From Clostridia bacterium (GTDB taxonomy: Bacteria; UBA6262; WVXT01; JAUXBS01), in the NCBI GenBank assembly GCA_030619245.1, contig JAUXBS010000113.1:1-5079 (forward strand): a DNA stretch of 5,079 bases, given 5' to 3'. A program made the translations under genes and the position numbers. Each line of letters opens with the position of its first letter. Position 1 is the first letter of the stretch. The notes beneath the pieces were generated by a model. That model saw nothing but the letters and a program-made list of their open reading frames with translations. It did not search any database and was not told the DNA's origin. Shown here one piece after another: positions 1 to 5,079 of this stretch.

Positions 1-2003
1 TCCCCCGCATTATCCGCAAACCGGAAAAGCTTCCTTACTAACCGTTCCGCTTCATCCGGGTTAATATCACCGTAAACAGCAAGCACCAGATTGCCCGGGA
101 CGGCCAATTCCCTGTGTTTACCAAGCAAATCAGCCCTTGTTATGTTTCTTACGCTTTCCTCTTCTCCAATTTCAAGGAAACCGTACGGATGGTTTTTATA
201 CATGGCCTGCCTGAACAATTTCTTTGCGGCATTGAGTATATTATCCTCATACGATTTTATACCGTTAAGAATAACCTTTCTTTCCTTCTCTATTTCATCC
301 GCGGGGAAAGAAGGATTCAATATCACGTCTGACAGCGCCTCCAGCCCTGTTTCAAAATCATCGCTCAGCATCTTGCACGTGAAACCGAAACTATTATAAC
401 CGGTAAAGGACCCTATTGAACTCCCCCTGGATTCCATTATTGATGAAATCTCTTCAGCTGTCCTCCGTTTTGTCCCCTTAAGCATAATACTCCTCATCAT
501 GGAACATATACCGTTATTATCCTCGTTTTCAACCCTTAATCCACCGAGAAATGCAGCCCTTACCGAAACCACGGGCAGGCGGTGGTCTTCCCTCAACAGC
601 AGTCTTATACCGTTATCCAGCACAACCTTTTTTATCCCGGGCGCCTTCCTGGAGCCTTCGTCCTCTCCAGCTTCCTCCTTATCCTTTTCAGGCACCAGCA
701 TCACAACGGTAAGGTTTTCCCTGTTTAAATACTTCCCTGCCACCCTCTTTATGTCCCCTGCCGTAACTTCCTGCGTCTTCCTTAAATAGTTATCGGTAAA
801 CTCAAGGCTGTGGGTATATAATTCATCGGAAGCCAGTTTGTTTGCCATCCCCCCGACAGTTTCCTGTGAATATACCTGCTCATTTTTAATTTTTACCTTT
901 GCCCTTTCAAGCTCCTTTTTACTCACGGGCTTCTTCTTCAGTTTTTCAATGAGGGAAAGCACTTCCTGTCTTACAAGCTCAATATTCTGTTCCTCCAGGT
1001 TTATCTCAATACCGAATACCCCGGGGTACCTGGGAGTATAGGACCAGCAGCTTATTGAATAAACCAGTTCCTTATCTTCCTTCAAATCCCTGTAAAACCG
1101 CGAAGTCCTGCCCTTGCCCAGAATGTAAGCAAGAACATCCATCGCATAAAGGTCTTCCGAGAAAAGGTCAGGGCCGTGATATCCCATGAACACCCGCGAA
1201 GTATTTACGCTGTATTCCCTGAGGAACTCACGGCATGATATTTGAGCAGGTTCCGGGGCAGGGGAAACCGGCTCAATAATCTTCATTTCATACTTCCCGA
1301 AGTATTCCTCAATCCAGGCCTTCACCTCTTTAGTGTTAAAGTCCCCGACAACGACAAGTATAATGTTACCGGGAACGTACATCCTGTGATAGTATTTAAG
1401 TAAATCATCCCGTGTTAGTTTCTTGAATACCTCCTCATACCCTATTATGGGCAATCCGTACGGGTGAATATCAAACATCGTATCCCAGGCAAGCCGGCTC
1501 AGGTACCTGCCGGGGTTATCCTTGTAGAGGTTGATTTCCTTTAAAATAACGTCCCGTTCTTTTTTTACTTCGCCCGGGTCAAAGGAAGAGTTAAATACCG
1601 CATCGCTCATGATATCAAGCATCTTTTCAGGATGGTCATTTGAAGCTGTGATGTGGTAGACGGTTTTTTCAAAACTGGTATAGGCGTTGATGTTGCCCCC
1701 TATGTCCTTAACCTCCCTGCCTATCTGGCCGACAACCCTCTTTTCCGTACCCTTAAAAAGCATGTGCTCAACGAAATGAGATATGCCCGCCCCTGAATAT
1801 TCCCTTTCAGTAATACTCCCCGCATTTACCCAGCACTGTACCGTCATGACGGGAACATTATGGTCTTCCCGGAGAATTACGGTAAGGCCGTTATCAAGCC
1901 GGTACTTAACGGGTTTTGCCGCGCCGGCAATAACTTCGTCCTGACCGTGAACTCCGCTGAAAAAGAATAAACTGACAAGTATACCGATAAAATACTTTTT
2001 CAT
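1..2003 (-). CDS. Secreted tandem-module M16 family zinc peptidase (3' end outside window)
   Basis: Zinc metallopeptidase of the M16 (pitrilysin/insulinase) family, probably periplasmic or envelope-attached; M16 enzymes typically degrade unfolded polypeptides or peptides. I translated 667 codons with no stop or frameshift; the C-terminus runs off the window at position 1. Residues 1-20 form a signal peptide (MKKY, a hydrophobic core, then GVHG before Gln21). The first module, about 33-180, has the inverted zinc motif HFVEH (His76, Glu79, His80) and the distal ligand Glu156 in ERDVILKE, which is 75 residues after His80 as the family requires. About 190-435 is the M16_C-type partner module with GRTSRFYRDL and ELVYS. 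An acidic linker (about 439-452) leads to a second M16 module at 456-610 in which SMMRS replaces HFVEH and Gly581 replaces the distal Glu, so it is catalytically dead. The beginning of a second C module follows. A GAGG site lies 5 bases before the ATG. Family identity is certain; the substrate is unknown. Confidence 0.95.
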   Translation of the reverse strand, partial: MKKYFIGILVSLFFFSGVHGQDEVIAGAAKPVKYRLDNGLTVILREDHNVPVMTVQCWVNAGSITEREYSGAGISHFVEHMLFKGTEKRVVGQIGREVKDIGGNINAYTSFEKTVYHITASNDHPEKMLDIMSDAVFNSSFDPGEVKKERDVILKEINLYKDNPGRYLSRLAWDTMFDIHPYGLPIIGYEEVFKKLTRDDLLKYYHRMYVPGNIILVVVGDFNTKEVKAWIEEYFGKYEMKIIEPVSPAPEPAQISCREFLREYSVNTSRVFMGYHGPDLFSEDLYAMDVLAYILGKGRTSRFYRDLKEDKELVYSISCWSYTPRYPGVFGIEINLEEQNIELVRQEVLSLIEKLKKKPVSKKELERAKVKIKNEQVYSQETVGGMANKLASDELYTHSLEFTDNYLRKTQEVTAGDIKRVAGKYLNRENLTVVMLVPEKDKEEAGEDEGSRKAPGIKKVVLDNGIRLLLREDHRLPVVSVRAAFLGGLRVENEDNNGICSMMRSIMLKGTKRRTAEEISSIMESRGSSIGSFTGYNSFGFTCKMLSDDFETGLEALSDVILNPSFPADEIEKERKVILNGIKSYEDNILNAAKKLFRQAMYKNHPYGFLEIGEEESVRNITRADLLGKHRELAVPGNLVLAVYGDINPDEAERLVRKLFRFADNAG

Positions 2004-2050
2004 TATTTCCTCATTGCTACTCTAATTATCCCTCTCCCCTTTTATACTTC

Positions 2051-2797
2051 TTATTTTGCCTTGCCCTGGTTTGCCACTGCCTCAGCCCTTCTCTTTATCT
2101 CCTCAGGGTCGCCCAGATAATAATGTTTTAAAGGTTTCAGGTCATCATCAAGTTCATAAACAAGCGGGACGCCCGTGGGGATATTGAGTTTCACTATCTC
2201 GTCTTCGGGTATTGAATCCAGGTGTTTTACCAGCGCCCTCAGGCTGTTGCCGTGAGCCGCTATAATCACTTTCTTGCCTTCCTTTATCACCGGCACTATG
2301 GACTTATTCCAGTACGGGAGGAAACGGTTCACCGTATCCTTCAAGCACTCAGTCAAAGGCAGTTCATCTTTAGTAAGCCCTGCATAACGCGGCTCCCTGC
2401 CGGGAAACCGTTCATCCTCCGGTTCCAGGACAGGCGGCGGTATATCATAACTCCTCCTCCATATCAGCGTCTGTTCGTCTCCGTGCTTTGCGGCGGTTTC
2501 CGCCTTGTTCAAACCCTGCAGCGACCCGTAATGCCTCTCGTTCAACCGCCAGGAACGGAAAACCGGTATCCACATGAGGTCCATATCCTCCATGGTAATC
2601 CATAGGGTTTGAATAGCCCTTTTAAGAACGGAAGTAAATGCGACATCAAAGGTATATCCATCCTTCTTCATTATTTTTGCCCCTTCATGCGCTTCCTTTA
2701 TCCCGCGTTCCGAAAGCCCCACGTCAGTCCACCCGGTAAACCTGTTCTCAAGATTCCACGTACTCTCTCCATGCCTTAGAAGAACCACTTTAAACAT
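2051..2797 (-). CDS. gpmA: 2,3-bisphosphoglycerate-dependent phosphoglycerate mutase
   Basis: Cytosolic glycolytic and gluconeogenic enzyme that interconverts 3-phosphoglycerate and 2-phosphoglycerate through a phosphohistidine intermediate primed by 2,3-bisphosphoglycerate. The 248-residue product matches the usual length of about 250. Visible hallmarks are the LLRHGEST motif with nucleophile His9 and Arg8, [13 protein letters not shown] at about 20-32, SVLKRAIQT with Arg60, [11 protein letters not shown] with general acid/base Glu87, [10 protein letters not shown] at 113-122, and [14 protein letters not shown] with His182. The C-terminal tail, [12 protein letters not shown] onward, is intact. 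I chose the ATG at 2797 because AGGAGG lies 6 bases upstream and the family begins directly with this strand ([11 protein letters not shown]). An in-frame ATG 12 codons earlier would place the Shine-Dalgarno inside the coding region. A 47-base gap to the M16 gene suggests a shared transcript. Divergence from cofactor-independent GpmI is total, so confusion is unlikely. Confidence 0.98.
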   Translation of the reverse strand: MFKVVLLRHGESTWNLENRFTGWTDVGLSERGIKEAHEGAKIMKKDGYTFDVAFTSVLKRAIQTLWITMEDMDLMWIPVFRSWRLNERHYGSLQGLNKAETAAKHGDEQTLIWRRSYDIPPPVLEPEDERFPGREPRYAGLTKDELPLTECLKDTVNRFLPYWNKSIVPVIKEGKKVIIAAHGNSLRALVKHLDSIPEDEIVKLNIPTGVPLVYELDDDLKPLKHYYLGDPEEIKRRAEAVANQGKAK

Positions 2798-2810
2798 ACT
2801 ATCCCTCCTT
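2798..2810 (-). promoter_or_regulatory. Ribosome binding site that fixes the gpmA start
   Basis: On the minus strand AAGGAGGG is followed by five bases and then the ATG at 2797; the AGGAGG core is 6 bases from the start codon. This near-perfect Shine-Dalgarno decides in favour of the shorter 248-residue gpmA product over an upstream in-frame ATG at 2833. Confidence 0.9.
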
Positions 2811-2836
2811 GATATTTTATATTCAAAAACCACATA

Positions 2837-2865
2837 ATATTATCATACTTTAAATGTTTTTACAA
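2837..2865 (-). promoter_or_regulatory. Candidate sigma70-type promoter for gpmA and the M16 gene
   Basis: On the minus strand a -35-like TTGTAA (2865-2860) is separated by exactly 17 bases from TAATAT (2842-2837), which is directly preceded by TGA, giving an extended -10 (TGnTAATAT). The predicted transcript start is near 2830, leaving a 5' leader of about 33 bases before the gpmA ATG. The region is A/T-rich, so chance matches are possible, but spacing, extended -10 and position agree. Confidence 0.55.
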
Positions 2866-2904
2866 TATTAAAATGGGGGTTTTGCTTCTATGGCGTGTCT
2901 ATTG

Positions 2905-2919
2905 CTGTCCCGGGAACAG
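2905..2919. repeat. CCCGGG-centred imperfect dyad in the intergenic region
   Basis: The perfect 8-base palindrome TCCCGGGA (2908-2915) is flanked by CTG on the left and A-CAG on the right, so the symmetry extends to 11 pairs' worth of arms if one base (A2916) is looped out. It is G+C-rich within an A/T-rich spacer, lies about 40 bases upstream of the candidate gpmA -35 box, and has no T-run on either side. That fits a protein-binding site better than a terminator. The binding factor is unknown and chance is not excluded. Confidence 0.3.
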
Positions 2920-3002
2920 TTGAACGAGGGTGGAGTTAATTACAATGGTAGTGTATTATTAATTACGGTTGGGGGTGTGTATTAGAAGACAGAGAGATAA
3001 AG

Positions 3003-3019
3003 GTGTTTAACGTTAACAC
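3003..3019 (-). terminator. Weak hairpin downstream of the toxin gene, possible terminator
   Basis: About 20 bases after the toxin stop codon the minus strand has GTGTT and AACAC arms around a 7-base loop, followed by the pyrimidine-rich run CCTTTATCTCTC rather than a clean T-tract. The palindrome TTAACGTTAA lies within it. A 5-bp stem is thin for intrinsic termination, so this is only a candidate for the end of the toxin-antitoxin transcript before gpmA. Confidence 0.2.
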
Positions 3020-3038
3020 AGGACGAGTCGTAAGGTCG

Positions 3039-3317
3039 CTAAGACATATTTTTTAGAAATCTTTTAATATCATCATGGCTGCCAAGACAAATGAATTTTA
3101 CAATATCTTTTTCCCGGAAATATATTATCCTTAGATGTATATTAATCCTTGCTTCGTATATCCTGGTTGAAAGCTTTTTTATTCTTAATCCGAACGGAGC
3201 ATTATTCTTTTCCAGGTAATCCTTTATTTGTTCAATGGTATCCAATATTGATTCTTGTTCTGCGCGAGGGCATGAATCATACTTCTTCAGGAAGGATTTT
3301 AATAAGATGTATTTCAT
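3039..3317 (-). CDS. RelE/ParE-superfamily toxin of a type II toxin-antitoxin pair
   Basis: A 92-residue basic protein with the layout of the RelE/ParE toxin fold: an N-terminal strand (MKYILLKSF), two long helices (about 15-37), then GLRIKKLSTRIYEARINIHLRIIYF (43-67) and a C-terminal strand and helix, IVKFICLGSHDDIKRFLKN (72-90). The pattern of GLRIKKL, then a strand ending in RIxxxLRIIYF, then GSHDDIKRF is typical of RelE-like ribosome-dependent mRNA interferases. Arg57, Arg63 and His81 are candidate functional residues by position, not proven. The start codon overlaps the antitoxin stop (ATGA) and there is no Shine-Dalgarno before it, so translation is probably coupled to the antitoxin and kept below it. 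Some members of this fold (ParE) target gyrase instead, so the target is uncertain. No truncation is visible. Confidence 0.85.
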   Translation of the reverse strand: MKYILLKSFLKKYDSCPRAEQESILDTIEQIKDYLEKNNAPFGLRIKKLSTRIYEARINIHLRIIYFREKDIVKFICLGSHDDIKRFLKNMS

Positions 3318-3586
3318 TTTTTAATTCGTTTCTTAAGGTTTTTTATTAATTCATCCCCGGATTCATAGGGAATTTCATTTGAAGGATTGCTTTTCATGAG
3401 GATTTTTTCAGCTTTTAGGAGGTCTTTAACAGGATATTTATCTTTATATATGACCTCTTTGGGAATCATAATTATTTTATTACCCTTTTTTTCAATCTCC
3501 AGGACATCCCCTTTTCTCAAGTGGAAATAAGAAGCAATGTTTTTTGGAATTGTTATTTGATTTTTACTGCTTATTTTCATAATCAT
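3314..3586 (-). CDS. AbrB/MazE/SpoVT-fold antitoxin
   Basis: A 90-residue antitoxin and probable autorepressor. Residues 3-45 (ISSKNQITIPKNIA, then FHLRKGDVLEIEKKGNKIIMIPKE) are a clear swapped-hairpin AbrB-type DNA-binding domain, with the typical KNQITIPK start and the RKGD turn. Residues 50-90 form a lysine-rich, mainly helical tail (KDLLKAEKILMK, DELIKNLKKRIKK), the part that in such antitoxins wraps and neutralises the toxin. I used the first ATG (3586) because GAAAGGAG ends 9 bases before it; a second ATG two codons on would be 15 bases away. The gene precedes and overlaps its toxin by 4 bases. The promoter and palindromes just upstream indicate self-repression. The partner assignment rests on the tight gene order plus both folds. 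Confidence 0.88.
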   Translation of the reverse strand: MIMKISSKNQITIPKNIASYFHLRKGDVLEIEKKGNKIIMIPKEVIYKDKYPVKDLLKAEKILMKSNPSNEIPYESGDELIKNLKKRIKK

Positions 3587-3595
3587 ATTAGTTTT

Positions 3596-3603
3596 CTCCT
3601 TTC
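3596..3603 (-). promoter_or_regulatory. Ribosome binding site of the antitoxin
   Basis: GAAAGGAG on the minus strand, nine bases before the ATG at 3586. It is the only Shine-Dalgarno in the toxin-antitoxin cassette; the toxin start has none, which would favour antitoxin excess. Confidence 0.75.
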
Positions 3604-3619
3604 AGTAAGATATCTTACT
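3604..3619. promoter_or_regulatory. Perfect 16-bp palindrome, probable toxin-antitoxin operator 1
   Basis: AGTAAGATATCTTACT reads the same on both strands. It contains two TAAGAT half-sites meeting head to head and covers the predicted transcription start (about 3616) of the antitoxin-toxin operon, so a bound antitoxin dimer would block RNA polymerase. This is the usual arrangement for AbrB/MazE-type autorepression. Confidence 0.75.
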
Positions 3620-3620
3620 A

Positions 3621-3640
3621 TAAGATTACTATATATCTTA
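3621..3640. promoter_or_regulatory. Second inverted repeat, probable toxin-antitoxin operator 2
   Basis: TAAGAT (3621-3626) and ATCTTA (3635-3640) form an inverted repeat with an 8-base centre, one base from the perfect palindrome and using the same half-site. It overlaps the predicted -10 box and the -10/-35 spacer. Two adjacent sites of the same motif with different half-site spacing suggest cooperative binding by antitoxin or toxin-antitoxin complex. Confidence 0.6.
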
Positions 3641-3651
3641 CCAATTGTCAA
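3623..3651 (-). promoter_or_regulatory. Promoter of the antitoxin-toxin operon
   Basis: On the minus strand a perfect -35 consensus TTGACA (3651-3646) is followed after 17 bases by TAATCT (3628-3623) as -10. The -10 is a weak match (3 of 6), but the spacing is optimal and the predicted start near 3616 leaves a leader of about 30 bases to the antitoxin ATG. The operator half-sites overlap it directly. Confidence 0.65.
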
Positions 3652-3736
3652 GAAATATTTAAAATAAAATGTTTTTAATGGTTTTGTGACATCATGGAAT
3701 TAGGAATCCCTTTAGGGGTGAGTTATGAGAAATATG

Positions 3737-4234
3737 TTATTCAGAAATGGTTATGGTAACATTATTTGATTTATTGCCGGTTAGTGAAGATGAAGTGTCC
3801 GGGGCACCTTCCAATGTAGCATATATTTTATATTTACCGGGGGATACAAGTTCTGCGGGTGAGCCGTTATCTTTCATGTCCCAAATATCATTATATATTA
3901 ACGATTCTCCTGGTGCTAAGTCATAGTTCCACACTACATGATAAAAACCATACCTATACGACCATTGCCATACTATATTTCCATTATGAGTCGCATAATA
4001 ATCATATGTTTGACTACTGCCATAACCAATATTTATAGTTTTGCCGCTTGTATTCTCTACTGTAAACGTCATTTGAATTTCTTCGCCGAGAGCATACGTT
4101 GTTTTATCCGTTATTAGAGTCAATTCCAATCCGACACAATTAAACGGATTCAAGGAGAATCCCATGCAGAAGAAGAGAAGTATTAAGGTTAATAACAGGT
4201 ATTGTTTTTTCTTTATCTTAATATTACTCCCCAT
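3737..4234 (-). CDS. Exported BsuPI-domain (proteinase-inhibitor-like) protein
   Basis: A 165-residue exported or membrane-anchored protein. A basic start (KIKKK, 6-10) and a hydrophobic stretch (about 12-28) form a signal peptide or anchor. Residues about 37-163 match the BsuPI family, an immunoglobulin-like beta-sandwich named after a Bacillus intracellular proteinase inhibitor: LITDKTTYALGEEIQMTFTVEN, SGKTINIGYGSSQTYDYY, GNIVWQWS, LAPGESLIYNDIWDMKDNG, then SPGKYKIYATLEG. The domain match is clear; inhibitor activity is not shown, and many exported relatives are simply adhesin-like or unknown. Its ATG overlaps the end of the upstream gene by 22 bases in another frame and has no Shine-Dalgarno before it, so expression probably depends on translational coupling. 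A GGGGAG just inside the frame could instead serve a rare ATT or ATA start. No lipobox is evident. The substrate or partner is unknown. Confidence 0.8.
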   Translation of the reverse strand: MGSNIKIKKKQYLLLTLILLFFCMGFSLNPFNCVGLELTLITDKTTYALGEEIQMTFTVENTSGKTINIGYGSSQTYDYYATHNGNIVWQWSYRYGFYHVVWNYDLAPGESLIYNDIWDMKDNGSPAELVSPGKYKIYATLEGAPDTSSSLTGNKSNNVTITISE

Positions 4235-5079
4235 TCGGTAACAGCAAATCCGCTGCGGTCAAACGCATCTATTTCAGGCTCATCTATTGTTGTTGACTCA
4301 TTAATAGACTTTATCACGAACCAGACTCTCAGCAGGGAATCCGGAGCCGGGAATACTTCTAAAGGTAATATGGATTGTAATTCATCAGTGATTAATGGTG
4401 AAACCAGGTAATAATCTGAATCCGGGATATTAACTGACCAGTATTCAATATAATCATCTATTTCTTGCTGGTTAAATCCGTAACTTGTCAATTTACCTGT
4501 AAAGAAATTAGAAAATTCTGATTTACTTACAACCCAGCCTTCTGTGAAATCTATGCTAAAATGCAACTTTGCTTCATAGAAAAGATACCCATAACTGTTA
4601 TCTATTAAGCCCTCGGGAGTTACAGTTACGTTCCACCCATCATTATATGGAGGGTCTGAAATGATTATTTCACTAACAGGATCTAAATTGAATTCCACAC
4701 TAATGCTCTGTGTAGTTTCAGGATAGAGGTATATATTAGGTTTATAGGCTACTATTTCTGGTACAATTAATATGTCAACATCATCAATATCATCACAACT
4801 AAAACTAAAATTGCTTCCAACCGTTGCTTCTGCATATCCAGTAGCACCATAAGTTGAAGCGACTAAAGTATAATCCCCTTCAGGTAAATTTTCAAATAAA
4901 TATAACCCGTTATCATCCGTAATCGCAGTATGTCCCCCGGGATTTGCCGTAACAGTTATTCCGGGCATTTTAACATTATATGGAGCTTCTGTCCCACCTG
5001 GATGATTTACTTCATAATATACTGTTCCCCTTATCTTTGTAGTATTACAACCGAAAGGACTAAATGCTCCAATGGAAAA
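4213..5079 (-). CDS. Envelope protein: carboxypeptidase-regulatory-like domain plus KPxIYLYP domain (5' end outside window)
   Basis: The reading frame stays open to the window edge, so 288 residues are visible and the true start lies beyond; the internal ATG at 4968 is unlikely because it would cut the first domain. The edge residues FSIGAFSPFGC may be the end of a signal peptide, with Cys11 a possible but non-canonical lipid-attachment site. Residues about 15-105 resemble a carboxypeptidase regulatory-like / prealbumin-type beta-sandwich: IRGTVYYE, MPGITVTANPGG, TAITDDNGLYLFENLPEGDYTLVAS. Residues 113-288 resemble a conserved but uncharacterised bacterial domain: KPNIYLYPE, PPYNDGWNVTVTPEG, YGYLFYEA, FTEGWVV, EIDDYIEYW, LEVFPAPDSLLRVWFV, and FAVTEWG at the C-terminus. 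I recall this pattern from many hypothetical proteins but cannot attach a function. It ends inside the downstream BsuPI-domain gene (22-base overlap), so the pair is probably co-expressed. Confidence 0.75.
   Translation of the reverse strand, partial: FSIGAFSPFGCNTTKIRGTVYYEVNHPGGTEAPYNVKMPGITVTANPGGHTAITDDNGLYLFENLPEGDYTLVASTYGATGYAEATVGSNFSFSCDDIDDVDILIVPEIVAYKPNIYLYPETTQSISVEFNLDPVSEIIISDPPYNDGWNVTVTPEGLIDNSYGYLFYEAKLHFSIDFTEGWVVSKSEFSNFFTGKLTSYGFNQQEIDDYIEYWSVNIPDSDYYLVSPLITDELQSILPLEVFPAPDSLLRVWFVIKSINESTTIDEPEIDAFDRSGFAVTEWGVILR

Noticed and set aside
91..1041. Several plus-strand open frames of 67-102 codons across this region
   Set aside because: They lie antisense to the continuous M16 coding frame on the minus strand, which has family motifs throughout; the plus-strand products show no recognisable domain.
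2222..2605. Plus-strand open frame of 127 codons
   Set aside because: It is antisense to gpmA, whose catalytic motifs cover the same bases; a shadow of the conserved gene.
2798..2833. Longer gpmA start adding 12 residues ([12 protein letters not shown])
   Set aside because: It would bury a near-perfect AGGAGG site inside the coding region and add residues before the family's normal N-terminal strand.
2880..3038. Possible tRNA or other small RNA in the spacer
   Set aside because: No cloverleaf arms, no T-loop GTTCGA-like motif and no stable long hairpin could be found by eye; only short dyads are present.
3604..3640. TAAGAT repeats as a CRISPR or transposon end
   Set aside because: The repeats are 6-base half-sites in inverted pairs confined to one promoter, with no spacers, no target-site duplication and no transposase nearby; an operator explains them better.
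3652..3736. Intrinsic terminator after the BsuPI-domain gene
   Set aside because: The best hairpin, CCC-TAAA-GGG near 3708-3718, has only 3-4 pairs and no T-run behind it, so read-through into the toxin-antitoxin promoter region cannot be excluded and no terminator is called.
4202..4411. Plus-strand open frame of 69 codons
   Set aside because: Antisense to the end of the KPxIYLYP-domain gene with no domain signal or ribosome binding site.

Overview
This is a bacterial window in which every gene I can support lies on the minus strand, so transcription runs from high to low coordinates. It falls into two parts that differ in base composition. On lines I sampled by eye, about 1-2800 is near 45-50% G+C with one stretch higher, and about 3040-5079 is near 32-38%. 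The right part looks like accessory or acquired DNA beside a housekeeping block. The organism cannot be named from this sequence. A secreted tandem M16 zinc protease would fit a diderm (Gram-negative-type) bacterium, possibly from an uncultured lineage, but that is inference only.

Left part. gpmA (2051-2797) encodes the 2,3-bisphosphoglycerate-dependent phosphoglycerate mutase of glycolysis. It has a strong ribosome binding site and a plausible sigma70-type promoter. A 47-base gap separates it from a long M16 peptidase gene (1-2003) whose 3' end lies outside the window. That protein has a signal peptide, one complete zinc site, and a second peptidase module that has lost every zinc ligand. 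The two genes probably share a transcript.

Middle. 2798-3038 is intergenic and carries the gpmA promoter and a CCCGGG-centred dyad. 3039-3586 is a compact type II toxin-antitoxin cassette: an AbrB/MazE-fold antitoxin is followed by a RelE/ParE-fold toxin with a 4-base ATGA overlap. Upstream is a TTGACA promoter interleaved with four TAAGAT half-sites, two of which form a perfect 16-bp palindrome. This is a textbook layout for autorepression.

Right part. Two cell-envelope genes overlap by 22 bases. The upstream one (4213-5079, 5' end cut off by the window) has a carboxypeptidase-regulatory-like beta-sandwich followed by a conserved uncharacterised domain running from a KPxIYLYP motif to a terminal EWG motif. 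The downstream one (3737-4234) is an exported protein with a BsuPI-type (proteinase-inhibitor-like) domain. They are probably translated together at the cell surface; their function is unknown.

I see no RNA genes, insertion sequences or CRISPR array. I cannot claim an unprecedented system. The items most worth a second look are the toxin-antitoxin operator and pairing, the coupled envelope gene pair, and the composition boundary near 2870-3040.
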